From: Pelomyxa schiedti
Lineage: Eukaryota > Evosea > Pelobiontida > Pelomyxidae
Length of the DNA stretch: 30,651 nt
Direction: 5' to 3'
Assembly (NCBI GenBank): GCA_020536535.1
Contig: JAHLWZ010000202.1
Coordinates: 825 to 31,475, forward strand
The notes beneath the pieces are model-generated. The model worked only from the letters and a program-made list of their open reading frames with translations. It searched no databases and was not told the DNA's origin. Made by a program: the position numbers and the translations under genes. Below are positions 12,267 through 26,880 of this stretch, piece by piece. Each line of letters begins with the position of its first letter. Position 1 is the stretch's first letter.

Positions 12267-14677
12267 ATGGGCAGTACCGAGTGCGACGTAGATGACTTGC
12301 GTGTCGTAGACACGCCAACTGACGACCCACATGTGGACGTATGGGCCAAAACGCCGACAAAAACCGAGTGCGAAAGTGCCCCCTCCGCCGATTCTTCTTC
12401 GTCGCAGTCTACGAATACGACGACTGGCGCAGAGACACGAGGAAACGTGGGTGTTGTTGCGGCTACTGTAACCGAGAAAAAGATGAGTGCTAGGCATATT
12501 GCACTGTTCGTGGAGATGGTCTTCATATCTTTCTGTGTAATTTCCTCTTTCCATGCAATCAGTACTCTTGGTTTGTTTTGGTCGTCATTTTTCACTGAGT
12601 CATTAGGTGTCCTTTGTGGATACTATTATTGTGCCGGCACTGCCGACTATATCTAAGCAGTTTGAGGGTGATGTGGTACAACAGAAATTGATACCTTGGA
12701 TTCTGACAGTCTACATGCTCGTTGGAGGTTAGCAGTCCTTTTGATTCTGCCCAGCTCTCACAATTTTCCCTATTCCTCAAATAGCTATTTCAACACCTAT
12801 CATTGGAGGGCTGGATGGTTAGTAAATTCTTTGTCTTTCTTGGAACTTATCTCGGTGCTGAAAAACAGCACTCTTTAGCCCCTTGATTGTGGTTGCAGTT
12901 CCATTGGTGATTTACATCTTTGGGCTCCTGATTGGTGGAATTTGGGGAGATGAAAGTGTTCTTATCCTTGTGATTTGCCGAGGATTTATGGGCTTTGGAC
13001 TGCCTGTGTTTGTCATATGTAAGTGCACTGCTTCTTTTTAAGTCTTTCACATACTTCGGCAAAGTTTATGGAGTCATCAAACGAGAATTTCCTGAAAAAC
13101 TAGTCCCTCTTTCGTTGGGTATTTTGCTATTGAGTTCCTTACATAATGTTCACCTCCTATAGGCTGTGTGTCCGCAATGTTTTCTGTTGGAGCTTCTATT
13201 GGATTTCTGGGAGGTGCGGCGCTGATGGCGAGAGTTTCTTACAATGAAGTGTTCTTTGTGGTGCTCCCCATTGCTGTTATTTCTGGTGCTGCTGTTATTT
13301 TAACCATGGGGAATGCCACTCCATCACGGATCATCAACTTCTTCAAAAAGAAAGAAAGAAAACAAGAAGTGACTTCAGGTGAGAGTCTGTGGCGCAGAGG
13401 GTGGAAACAGGTCGTAGAGACCTTCAGGCAAGTGGATTTTTTGGGTGGTGCTATTGTTGCCATTGGGGCTGGATCGCTTCTGGTTGGAATGACCATGGTT
13501 GAGCGTTAAAAACCCTCTTCTGTGTTGACCTAACCACAGGGTTCCGCTTGGGGATGGACATCCCCAGAGTCATTGTGCACTGTTATACTTGGTGCCTTAT
13601 TCATTTTCCTCTTCGTTTTACTTGAATGTTGGCTCACAAAACCACTTGTACCCATGAGGCTGATGCTGTCCGTGGACCTGTTCTTCTTGACATTAATGTC
13701 ATTTCAAATAGGACTCGTCATATTTTCCATTTTTCAAGCTCTCCCCTTCCTCATGACTAGTCCAATCATGCCATTTAAGTAAGGCTTACTCGATTCCAAC
13801 TGAAAATCTTAACAAGTCGACAAATAGATATGATAAACAGTTTCAAGGTCCCGCTTTTGTTTTCACCACTTTCGAAAATCAATTTACATGAAAAAGTTGG
13901 CTTACTGATGTTTCCAAGTGGAATTACTATTCTTTTTACTGCGCCACTAACAGGAGCGGTCTGCAGACTTATAGGATCCTCTTTGTGTGTATCATTGGCC
14001 GTGGGTTTGCCTGAGGCTTTACTTCTGTAACCTAAGCCGCCCCTTAGGTTTTACTACACACTGTGCCAATGGTAATTTTGATATGGTGCCATACTAAACC
14101 ATATCAAATTGTTATTTGCAACATCTTACAAGGAGCCGGACTAGGTGGAATTTTTACTGCTCAAATGGTACGTTCCCTTTTCCTCTCCCTTGAAGCTTAC
14201 GACCACTTTTCCGTGAAATAGACAGTGTTAGCTGATAAATGTACAAAGAGGAACTTTGCCGGCGCCTCCGGCCTTTTTACGTTTTTCCGAACTATTGGGG
14301 GTGCTGTGGGACCAATCGTAACAGGTTTTCCAGATCACCCAAACCAAAAAAGGCCATGTCACATATCCACAAAAACCAAAACAAGGAAAAAACCCAGTAC
14401 CACCAACCCACCTTCACTTTTAGATTTCTTTCTGTCTGAGACAGTGCCCTATGAGTACCCCAATGGATATACAGTCAATACCACCAGCGAAGAGGGCTAC
14501 ACACATGTATTTATTTTCTGTGCCTGTGTATCCTTCTCTGCATTCCTTTCGTCGCTGGTAATCAGTGGTCACCTCGATGTATTCACGCACTTCCTCAACT
14601 GGCGTTTGGAAAAGCAACACAAGAAACAGGAGCAGCAGCAGGGAATAGAACTAGAACCCTACGAACTCGTTGTATAA
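12267..14677 (+). CDS. MFS exporter, DHA2-like (14-TM type)
   Basis: A proton-coupled major facilitator superfamily transporter; the substrate cannot be told. Twelve exons: 12267-12536, 12607-12727, 12785-12817, 12869-13018, 13065-13118, 13163-13497, 13540-13778, 13828-13847, 13897-14000, 14048-14167, 14222-14324, 14424-14677. They sum to exactly 601 codons. An acidic, Ser/Thr-rich N-terminal ~75 residues precedes TM1. TM1 ends in VSFVDTIIVPALPTISKQF, the motif of the drug/H+ antiporter DHA2 group (DxTIV.xALPxI). Then come WILTVYMLVGGAISTPIIGG, ICRGFMGFGLP, SAMFSVGASIGFLGG, the central loop with FFKKKERKQE, VDFLGGAIVAIGAGSLLVG, GSAWGWTSPES, KPLVPMRL, GLLMFPSGITILFTAPLTG, GAGLGGIFTAQM and GASGLFTFFRTIGGAVGP. 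The C-terminal tail is Gln/Glu-rich. The GSxWGWxSP and KPLxPMRL patterns are typical of 14-TM members. Exon 8 has only 20 nt. Confidence 0.88.
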
Positions 14678-15417
14678 TGTATAGACACTGAGCCAACAAA
14701 CAAACAATACGGCGGCAAGTGCTTTGATACCCCATAGGTATTCGTACTCAAGCTTCTAAATTGTGAAAAATACTTCCGGGTTCCAAGTTTGTTTGTTACA
14801 AGAAAAGAAAGTGTAGCTTTCTTTTCTCTCGGAAAGTTACGAGGCACTCACGAGCGGGGGTTTATGGTAGTGTATTGTCACACCACAACGTCGAGGAACT
14901 CATGATACCAGTTACTTGTGTTGCAATTTTTTGAAGTTACGTGTGAGACGAAAGTGAGCCTACTCACGTATAAGTCACAGGGACCTTTTGTGCACGACAA
15001 CAAGGAATAGGGATAGAAACAGTTTATTTCCTCACGTAACGAAATTTGAAGCTTCTGGTACTACGATGTTACGAGACAAGTTACGTGGGGCGTATGTTCC
15101 GTCTTCTACGGACCATAGGTCTGAGAATTTAAGGGGTTCGCCGTAGTATGGAGAACCTCTTTCATTCTGTTCTGTTCTTTTCTTGGGCTGCAGGAAGCAA
15201 AGTTGTTTTTATCCTCTTAACTTATTACAGTAGCAGTATGCTTCTAAATCTCACCTCTTCCACTATGACTCACCACGTATTGCCGGTGTTGTCATAAAAA
15301 TTACTGCGAAACACCACTGTTATGCCGGCACAATACACCAAGATGTGTTTTTGGAAGTTTTGCTATAAGATAGACCACATTCAACCAATAAACTATTTTT
15401 TAAGTTCGAGCTTGTTT
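14678..15417. other. Region between convergent gene ends, with repeated GTTACG
   Basis: No gene is supported. This holds the 3' ends of the MFS gene (+) and the ankyrin gene (-). The hexamer GTTACG occurs on either strand at 14836, 14936, 15035, 15068 and 15080, twice extended to AAGTTACGTG. A run of short inverted copies of TTTTCT/AGAAAA-like sequence surrounds 14800-14830 (AAGAAAAGAAAG followed by CTTTCTTTTCTC), a possible hairpin in the MFS transcript. Confidence 0.4.
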
Positions 15418-18400
15418 TTAAGGCAGAGCTTTGACAATGCAGGACATAACGGAATCAGAAATACACCAGCAATCCTGTGGTGTCATGTACGATTCCGTGT
15501 GGTCTTTGTGCACAAATGTTACTGTTACTGACGGAACAGCTGCACCAGTCTTTGTGTTTTTCATCGCGTAAATGGCCGATTCGAGAAGGGATTGGCAGCT
15601 GTGTTTCAGTTAGTTTTTTAAAAACAAAAACCAAATGAGTGAGTATGTATGTGAGTGAGAGTGGGAAATGAATGGAGCCGTACTGGTAACTGGTAAACTT
15701 GGTGCGAAGAATATCCACGGTGAAGCTTTCCCAAATGACATTTATTGTTACAGTGGGTTTGTCGGTGGGCTTAGTTCCCAATAGTTTGGTTGTGAACTGC
15801 ACTAACTGGGGGATTTCGGTATTGGTGCAACCTATTTTTTGGTGGTTTTTTTTTAGGAAAAGGTATCATTTCCCACACGGCTTCAAAGGCCAGAATTCCC
15901 ACCTTGAATGACAGTAAATTCTTTGTGATGGAATAGTTGTTCAAGCCATTCTTCAACCCCCACACATGTACACAAGTCTTGTTCAATCTGAACTGGAATG
16001 GAAAGTATTCTGCTGTCCAGTGAAACATCGCCTTGGCTAATGAAGCATTCATTAAAAAAACCAAAAAACAGATAAAATGGGGGGCAGGGGGGTGGAAGAA
16101 AGGAAATTTCCGATACCTTGAAGAACTTCTTAGTATGATGGAATCGATGCACTTACCAAAAGACACTACAAGGCTTCTGTCAGTAGCAATTATCTTCAAA
16201 TTATCAATAATGGGTGCTGTATGGAAATAATAATAGTGAGATCAAGTAGAATTTTTCTATAGGGTTGAAGTGTACCAAGTAATACATCTGCAGATAACGA
16301 AGCAAGTAAAACTGGCATCTCTGCTGGAGGGAATGATGCCCAGTCAACGGAGATAGTTACTGAGAGGCCAATTTTCTTGAAATCAGTGGTAATGGAGGCA
16401 AGGTTCTGCTGTTCAATGATTTCTTTGGCTTTCTGGAAAAACCAGTCAGTTATTAGAGGATGACTTATTTGTCGGTTGAAAGAAACTTCGGAATCGGGGG
16501 TATCATCAGTCATTCCCAATAGGTGTTGCATATCACGAGATGAAAGCCTCTTTTTTTTTTTAGGATAAGAAAGTCATAAAGAATCGTACCTCGGCATTCG
16601 ATTTCCACTGACTCTTCAGGTTGGGGGTAGTGAGACCTAAAAGAAGATTCAGAAGGGGCGGCACCCTATTTTTTTTTACCCAAAGATTTGGCTGTCATAA
16701 CGATTTTTTCAGAGGCAAATTGAAGTGTTTCAGCTGCATGCTGCTGTACAACATCAATTCCCCACCGTTCAATGAGGTATCGTAAGATTCGAACACAATT
16801 GGTTCCAACTGAGGCCTGGATGATTGACTTCTGCATGTTGTCCTTTGCAAAAGTGGAGATGATCGGAGTAAGAACTGGAAGGAAAATGTAAAATTATCCA
16901 TACATCCAAGAAAATCTCAGCAAATTGAGACTCGAAAAATAATAGTGTCTCAAGAGACCCTGTGAGTACAGCATCTAACACAAGCTTGTCCTTTTCTTCA
17001 GTAGACCTATTATCACATAATCAAAAAAAAAGGAGATTTTACGGATATGTTTTACAATGAATCATGGACGTGGGGGATGAGAAGTTTCAATATATTGACA
17101 TTTCCCTTGGAGGTTGCTATTTTCAACCACCTCTTAGATGTGGCCTGTGTTGTATGAATTCATAAGTTACGGGCATCACTTTTTGCCAATAAAAGAACCT
17201 TGTCAAGGGTAGCATTCTGAGAACTCAAAAATACTTTCAAAATGTCATCACGGCCTGCACTAACAATACAATTCATTGGGACAATACTGTTCACACAAGC
17301 AAAGGGATCTGCCCCAAGTTTCAGCAGTCTTGTTGCAAACTCAACTTCAGAGTTTCGAACGGTTTGTGAAGGTGGTGGTGAAGAACGGATGCACTCCGCA
17401 AAGAGACAAAGTTCATATTGAGGGTCTGATATTGTATCAAGTTTGATCTTGGCCTGAATTCCATTAATGCTGCCAACAAAAAGAAGCTTTTTTTTTTACT
17501 TTGGCGCCTTTGCTATTTAGTAGCTGCACGATTTCGTGATTACCTTGTGCAATAGCATAATCAAGGGGTGTGTTTCCCTCCGAATCCACTTGGTTAACAT
17601 CCATGAAAGCTTGCAGTGCTTCAGTGGCAAGATCCTTTCTTAACATTGAAATTTTTGGAAGAAAGTAAAGGAGCGTTACCATGCACCCTAGGAACGCGGC
17701 ATAGTGCAGTGCATTCCCGCCGGGAAATTTCGGCTTATCAAAAGGAGAAGACGCCGTCAGAGTTGCTCCACTCTGCAATAGGAGGGAAATTACAGCCTAA
17801 CAGAAGTGAGGAATCCCAAAGTCAAGGTGTAGTTTTTTGCCAAGACAGACCTTGTCGCCACCTTCGATGCCAGCCCACAAACAGCTGTTGTTAATTGGAG
17901 CACCTGATTTAATCAGATACTTCACTGTTTCTCCTTGGCATCCAAATGAAGCATACCTGGAATCATTACTGGCAAACTTGGGATTGAGGGAGGGGTACCA
18001 GAGTGGAGGGAAGCCGTATCTATCATACTGGTCAAGAAGAGACAAAAAGTTAGGCCTTGCTTCCAGCAGGACTTTCAAAGATTCAATGCAACCACCCCAG
18101 CAAAGGTCATAGAGCAGGTCATAGGTCACTGGAACGGAAATCCAGGGGTAATCTGAGTCGAAGTGTAAGCTTATTTGGTTAGAATGCGAAACGAGCCTTT
18201 CTCATTTTCTAGTAAGAGCACCAAGGTTTTTGTATGCTGACATAATGCTGCAATAGCAATTGGGGAACATTGGAAGTGTTCTGAAAGAATTTGAAGGTCA
18301 CTTATTGAAGCGTTTTGTACCTAATGATTATCAAAAATTACTTAGGTGTCAAGGTCAATACTTACATCCGGAGGGCTGCTTTGCTGAGAGGAAATGGAAT

Positions 18401-21400
18401 AAATAATAGTTTGACGCCTTCTATGTAGAAGTGCAGAGAACGCCAAAGAGGATTTTTCAGTTATGGATTTTTTCAATAATGAATATGTATCCTTTTCTTT
18501 CAGTGCCTCTTTATCGAGAAGTGTTAAGGTGGTTTCCTCTTTTTTTTTTTTTTTTTTTTAAACCTAGCAATAAAGACACCAACTCAGTGTCATCACAAGA
18601 ACGAATTGCTCTTTCAATGGGAGTGATATTTTTATATGAAAGAGTTGTATCTGCGCCATTTCGAACAAGAAGTTTAGCAAGTTCTGGAAGTTTCTGAAAT
18701 ATGTTAGGTTGAGAGTTTCGTTGCCAAGTACGAATTGTACAAGTTCCAGGGACAAAGAAAGGGGTGTCCACTGTCCTTCATGCACTTCATTAATATCAAC
18801 AGACACTGAAGAAAAATGACGCCATTTAGAATGATAAGTGCCAGAAGATGTGAGTTTTACTTCGCTTATTGAATATGAGTTGGGCCATATGGGTCATAGA
18901 GGCATCATCGATATCATGAAACTCTCGATAGCCTGCCAGCAATGCATGAAGCTACAGAGATATATCAGCGAATTTCAAGGGAGTTGATTGAGAGGAACCA
19001 GATTGGGTGAGGTGGTGGTGGTTGCAGGAATTCGTTCCAGAATGTCAGAGATGGGTTTTGCATCTTTAGAGAATAAGGCCTCAGCAAGTGGTGTACTTGA
19101 GGAGCACTCTATAATGAAAGAAAATTAACTTGATGAAGAGTATTTTCCTGTTGGTTACGTGGGAAGAATTTGTCAAACAATGTCGTTATACTTTTTGCAC
19201 TGAGAGCTAACTTCTGTGCAGATTGAATTCTGCACGAGCCGGTCACAGATAGGTCTGTTTATGAAAGGCATATATTGAGAAAGACAACGCAAGTCAAGTC
19301 AACAAGAAACTTACCAAACCCTCTTTCGAGAAGAATTGTGAAGACGGACCTAAATCGGGCAGCGAGAGGATGTTCCATTGGTGGGGTTGACCACATTGTC
19401 CTGTGCTCTGCGCCGCAAACATAAGACCTCGTCCAATTCATGGATGACGATGGACTCCACTTCCTTTTGCACTCTGAAAGCATTCGTAGCGTCGTGACAA
19501 TAAGAGACGACTGTAGAAAAAATATTAAACAACGTAATTGTTGATACCATTCATACAAACTCGGCTGGCTGGATAGCTGGAAGAAGAATTTTAACACATT
19601 GTGGTTGCCCACAGATGCATGCCAGTAATACAGGGGACATTCCTAGGAGAGCAAGATTTCAGATGCGAATAACATGTCTCTTTACCTCCAATCCCAGTGA
19701 ATGTCGGAGAAACCCCAGCGTCGATGAGAGCTTTCACAAGCGTAACATTTCCATTATGGCATGCCTGTCGATAATTGCGTAGGTCTTAAGAAGTACTGTA
19801 AAAGTTTAACCTTAAACAGCAGGCGCTGCGTGATTGTAAGTTGCCCCATTTCCTGTGAGCCACATCCCAAATTCTGGTTAAGTGTATTGCGGAAATCTTC
19901 GAGAGCCAACTGAGTTGCAGAATCTTTTTTTGGGAGGAGGGGTTAGAGAGAATATTTGTTGGAAATGCTACTACCATACGACCAGAATTTTGTTACTTGC
20001 AACTGTGCAGACAAGCCTTTTGTGTCACAAATATGTAAAGCCCGAAGTAGTAGAGGCCAGTCCCATCCACCAGTCTCGTGCAGCATGTCACAGATGGGGT
20101 AATCCAGAGGCAATTGGAGAATCACCTGTATACAATTGGATATTTCTTCCACCATTTGTGACACACACCTCCACAAGTTCTGCCGATCCCCGCAGTGCAG
20201 TTGGGAAGAGATGGAAAGATAGCTTCTGATTATTGGGTCTATATACACCAGAACTAAATAGCGATGATGCGTGTCTCAAAATATGTGCGGCAGCGTGAAA
20301 AAATCTTGTTTTTAGAGCAGCCTAAAATTATATGGTTTACCCAAAGAGAATACCTCAAGAAAATCAACCTTGTAGGCTGTAAAAACAGGACCGGTAGTTG
20401 TTGGTAGTCTTAAACAGGGAAGAAGTGCATCGACGAACTTGAGATAGTAGTCTAGCCTCCTGCAATCACCTTAGGTGGTAGGTTGTGAAAAAAGGTCAAA
20501 TACATTGTCTGAGAATCGCTCTGGGTGACAATATTTGGTGGAGCACAGTTTAGCAATAAAATCAGTGCATTCCAAACGTCTTCTTCCGTTGGGGTGCCTG
20601 CCAGTTTATCAGAAAGACTTGAAAAGGAAAAAAAACACACATTTCGTTAGAAGCTTTTGAAACACTGGCAGCTCAAGAAAGACGATGGAAGTAAACGTAA
20701 TCACTCCGAGTTTTTCCTATAAATTATCAATTTGCAACGAGTTTTTCTTGGTCTTGTAACATGATATCCAGATGGAATCTTCTCAAGAAGGAACAAGGCA
20801 ATTTCAGTATGATTTTGACAGCACGCAGCTGCGACGGCAACACACAATTCAGGTTCTTTTGCATACTGGACAAGTATTTTGACAATGTCCAAATGACCAT
20901 AGTAAGAGGCTAGAGAAAGTGGGGGCGCATTTTCTTTCATTCTTTGATTGGTAAGGGAAAAACCCATGTGATTGTAAATTACTGTGGGATGCGTCTTTGG
21001 TTGAATTTCCTGCTTCCCTGTCCTTGGGTTACTGGGGATAGAAATCACAAATTTTACACACATTGAATACATAATTATTGAAGGCGCTGAGCTGGATTGC
21101 CACAGATTCTGTGTTCGAGTCCATACTAATGCCACCTTCAATCAATCGGGATACCCCCTCAAGGTTACCTAATAGAGATGAGATTGGTTGGGAACAGGTT
21201 CTTCATCACCTTCTTTGCACAAATGCTGGAGCAAGGAACTTCCTGACCACTTAGGATTGATCCTATCTTGCAAGGAATGGCGCTTCACAATTGAGAAATA
21301 CTCCTCCCAATTGTAATCAAAATAAACAGCAAAGCACCACAAAAATGGTCGAAGGTATTCATCTGTTGAATCTGGACTTGCTCCATGTGTGAGAAGAAGG

Positions 21401-23598
21401 GAAACCAACTCTAAAGCTCTTTGAGTGGGAAAAAAATGAGAAGGGGTAAGTAACCTAAGTTCTTTGAATAAGTGGAGGCAATAAGAGGGGAATGAATGTG
21501 AGGAGGTGGGCACATGGGTGCAATCAATAAACAACGCTGTTTCTTCTTATGATGTGGCTTCTTTGGAATAGGAGGTACTTCTTTTTACACATATGAACAA
21601 AAGTATGATTCTAAATGGAGAAAACTTTTGTGCACTGGCTTTCTCCAATCCGAAAAAGTGGGATTTACTTGTGCCCCTTGGTTCAGAAGAATCTGGGCCA
21701 ATTGACAATTTCCAGTAAGGCAAGCTATGTACAAAGGAGATTGCATAGAGGCATTAAGGAGATTGACATTTGCAGATTTATTTAATATCCGCTGAACAAG
21801 TGGGATTCTATGTCACATTCACATTGAGATTGAGATTGGAAGTACTGGAGACATACGACGGAATGAAACTTCGAAGTGCCAGGTGCAGTACAGAATTACC
21901 GGAACAGTCTTGTATGTTTACAGTCTCACTGGAAATGAGCGAATCAATAATTTCTAAATCCTCCAGGGAGTACTCTCTTTGAGTGTATCAGCCAGTCAAA
22001 GGGAAAAAAAAAGCATATGTATTGATTGCACTATCACTTTATTTTAAACAAGTAACCTGTGTCGATCACTCAAAAACAGATGAGCCGCAGTTTGATTGTC
22101 CACAGTGAGGTCACTAATTCGAACTGGAGTTTGCAGCAGCCTTTTGATCTGCTCCACATTTTTATTGCAGGCTTTTTGCTTTTAGACACATTGAAGAAGG
22201 CACTTGAAAAGCCACACCCATTACATGCAGTGCTGTCCATTTGAATTCAGGAAGCGTGTCAATTTTATCTTTAGCAAAAAAGAGCTCATTTCTGGTCATT
22301 TCCTCCGATGTCAGAATCTTAGATGCAAGTGTTACAGGTGTTTCCCCATTCCTGTTGTACAGATGCAAGAAGATGTTAGTTATTCTTCATGCTTTATACT
22401 TCATAAAAAGAAAGATACATGTCACAGAGAAGAAGTGACTGAGGGCATGCTTCAGACAAAATTTTAAATATGGGAATGTTTTTTCGTGCTATAGCCACAT
22501 GTAGTGGGGTCCTTCCCCAGCTATCAGGAGCTGTACACAATGTATTAGTGGCCTCAGGCCTTGCTTTTAGAATATCGAGGGCAACCTTTCATGTACAGTA
22601 AGGTATACACTAAATGAGATTGGGGAATACTTTTTCGAGAAGTGGCCTGTCACATGAGTAGTGCAGAGGGTTTTGCCCCCTTGTGTCAAGAGCCAAACAG
22701 CATGACGGAACCTCATTTATAAGTCGGTGCACAATTTCTACATACATCTCTGTTTACAGGTAAAGGTAAAAAAAGGAAATTTGGCGGAGTACCAGACAAT
22801 GTGTTTGGCGATTCACCAAAAGAGAACGTGTGATTGAGAAGACCCATGACAGTGTGCAAAATAGGTAAGCCATCTTCCAGGGGGCATACAACATCACTCT
22901 GAGTATCAGTTTAGCAGAAACGCTAAAGTAGGCATGAAGACACACTGGCCGCAGATCACTGATTTGGGAACAAGCGGTAGCAGGATTTTCCTGAAGTAAA
23001 TTTACGAAGTCACTCAGTTGGGGCTTGACAGCCAGTGAATGGCAAGATATGAAGATAGTGACCATCTTGGGGAGGCATCAGATAGAAGACTAGAAAAAGC
23101 GTGGATAATTACACAAGTTGTCAGTTTTGGTTGTTTAATTGATGGACTTCTGCAACTTGGTTGCCATGAGAGAGCAGGAATGCAATCCTTGACTTTCACT
23201 GTGCTTTCTTGGTGTTGTTCAATACAAATTGGCTTGTGCCCTTTCTGAATAGGGTAATTTGAGGTTAGGTTTGTCAGAACCAAATCAGTGGATAACAAAC
23301 TGTAGCTTTTGTTGGAAACAGCAAGAAATCATACTGATATTCAATTGTGAGACCAATACTCTTCCTCAATGTGCTCAAGGTCTAAATCCAAAACAAAGAA
23401 GAACTACTAAGAGGGAAAAAAGGAATTATGGGATGGGATGCAGACGTCATTTTTGGGCAACTGAGTGACGAGGAACGTGGTCCCAGATTTGAAGTCAGTC
23501 ACAGCCAGCAACAAGTTGGCATCACATCCCACAACTGAGTCTTCGCCTTTGCCTCCCTTGGCAGTCGTAGCCTCACCAATATTAGTTCGGCGCAGCAT
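15418..23598 (-). CDS. Long ankyrin-repeat protein (possibly more than one gene)
   Basis: Ankyrin repeats bind protein partners. Across 8 kb the minus strand carries many short exons encoding degenerate repeats in one direction: about 22690 (TRGQNPLHYSCDRPLLEK), 22540 (DSWGRTPLHVAIARKNIP), 22350 (NRNGETPVTLASK), 21740 (SMQSPLYIACLTGNCQLAQI), 20930 (PPLSLASYYGHLDIVKILV), 19770 (ACHNGNVTLVKALIDAGVSP), 19640 (GMSPVLLACICGQPQCVKIL), 18690 (ELAKLLVRNGADTTLSY), 18120, 17720 (GGNALHYAAFLGC) and 17590 (EGNTPLDYAIAQGNHEIVQL). The likely start is ATG 23598 (MLRRTNIGEATT). An exon near 23380 reads LSTLRKSIGLTIEYQYDFLL. After the repeats, 16.5-15.4 kb encodes an unrecognised C-terminal region including GLSVTISVDWASFPPAEMP, LKIIATDRSLVVSFG, VTINVIWESFTVDILRTKF and a last exon ending VMSCIVKALP with TAA at 15418-15420. 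I see no clear internal gene boundary, but cannot exclude two genes. Exon joins are not fully resolved. Confidence 0.65.
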
Positions 23599-25806
<2,208 letters not shown>

Positions 25807-26374
25807 ATACAACACCCCACCACACAACATTCCTTTCCCACCAACCATCACCTTGTATTTTGAATAATCAAAAAAACACATTTCGTTGACCAAGTCTCAT
25901 CCCGGATGAAGCCATCCTGGTGCTCCATGACATAATTAGGACATTCATTAAGTTAACAAAGGAACTGAAAACTTAAAAATCGCTCTTATTACCCACTAAT
26001 AAGAGGTGACTCTGGGGTTTGGGTTAGATTTTTTCGTGGAGAAGAGAGTGTTTATTACCTTGGACAATACTTTGCGTTTTTGAATAGTAGTAGTAATAGC
26101 AGCTACCTAGCTTGAGGGTACGAAAAAGGGGAGAAGGGGAATGAGGGGAGAAGCGGGAGAAACCGGGAGAAGAGTAAAGGTTGTGAGGGTCATATGACAA
26201 CAACAACAACAAGTATGAAACTGGAACTGCACATGTGATATGCTGTAATGCACAACACCTGAGAATGGGAAAGGAATGGTGAGATCGGCGACGATTGCTT
26301 CGAGGGAAAAAAAAACCAAAAAACCAAACCTGGGTAGAAAGAAGGCAAAGACCCATGCAAGTTCTTGCACAATA
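25807..26374. other. Downstream of polyubiquitin; no supported gene
   Basis: This starts with the ubiquitin 3'UTR (ACCTTGTATTTTGAATAATC near 25851). At 25908-25917 it repeats GAAGCCATCC, the ten bases before the CAG... acceptor region of ubiquitin intron 3, followed by CTGGTGCTCC. A purine-rich stretch of GGGGAGAAGGGG-type sequence lies at about 26118-26178. Frames on the minus strand here are low quality. Confidence 0.4.
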
Positions 26375-26573
26375 ACCGCACCGTGAGCAGCACACATGTT
26401 GATTGCGTTCACTAGGGTCCCACTTTGTGACGATCCTCATCAGTGTCACCTCCGCGAACCATGGCTGAGGTCTTCTTTTTCTGCAGTTTTGTGGAGGTGA
26501 CGCTGATGAGGATTCGTCACAAAGTGGGAAGCCTGGTGAATGCGATCAACGCGTGTGCTGCTCATGGGGCGGT
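26375..26573. repeat. ~80-bp inverted repeat with 39-nt spacer, coding-like arms
   Basis: The left arm 26375-26453 read on the minus strand matches the right arm 26493-26573 read on the plus strand, both starting GGAGGTGAC and ending GGxGCGGT, at roughly 85% identity with two one-base gaps. A transcript would fold into a long hairpin with a 39-nt loop. In the plus arm one frame reads EVTLMRIRHKVGSLVNAIN and then ACAAHGAV; the minus arm encodes LVNAINMCAAHGAV in the matching frame after two frameshifts. Most substitutions fall on third positions of that frame. The family is not recognised. Confidence 0.8.
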
Positions 26574-26880
26574 CTGTTACGTTCAAACGCAACCGCACAG
26601 ATCATTCTGTTTCTGGAAAAAAGTCATATTCAATGAGAAAAAAAAAACAAAAAAAAAGAGGAAGGTATCAGATTTTCATTGATGGTTAAGCAGGTATGTA
26701 CTCGCACTGTGTCCCTGGTTGTTGTTTCCTTCACTTCTTTTGTTCATTAGCAATGAGGGGGAAAAAAAAACCGAGCTCGCAAAGGCGCACTGTTTGGGCT
26801 CCTGTTGTTTCGTGTCGACCGCTGCATTGGATTCTCCTGCAGCCGGCCGGGCGTAGTTAAGGTTTTTTTAGAGTTCTGGA

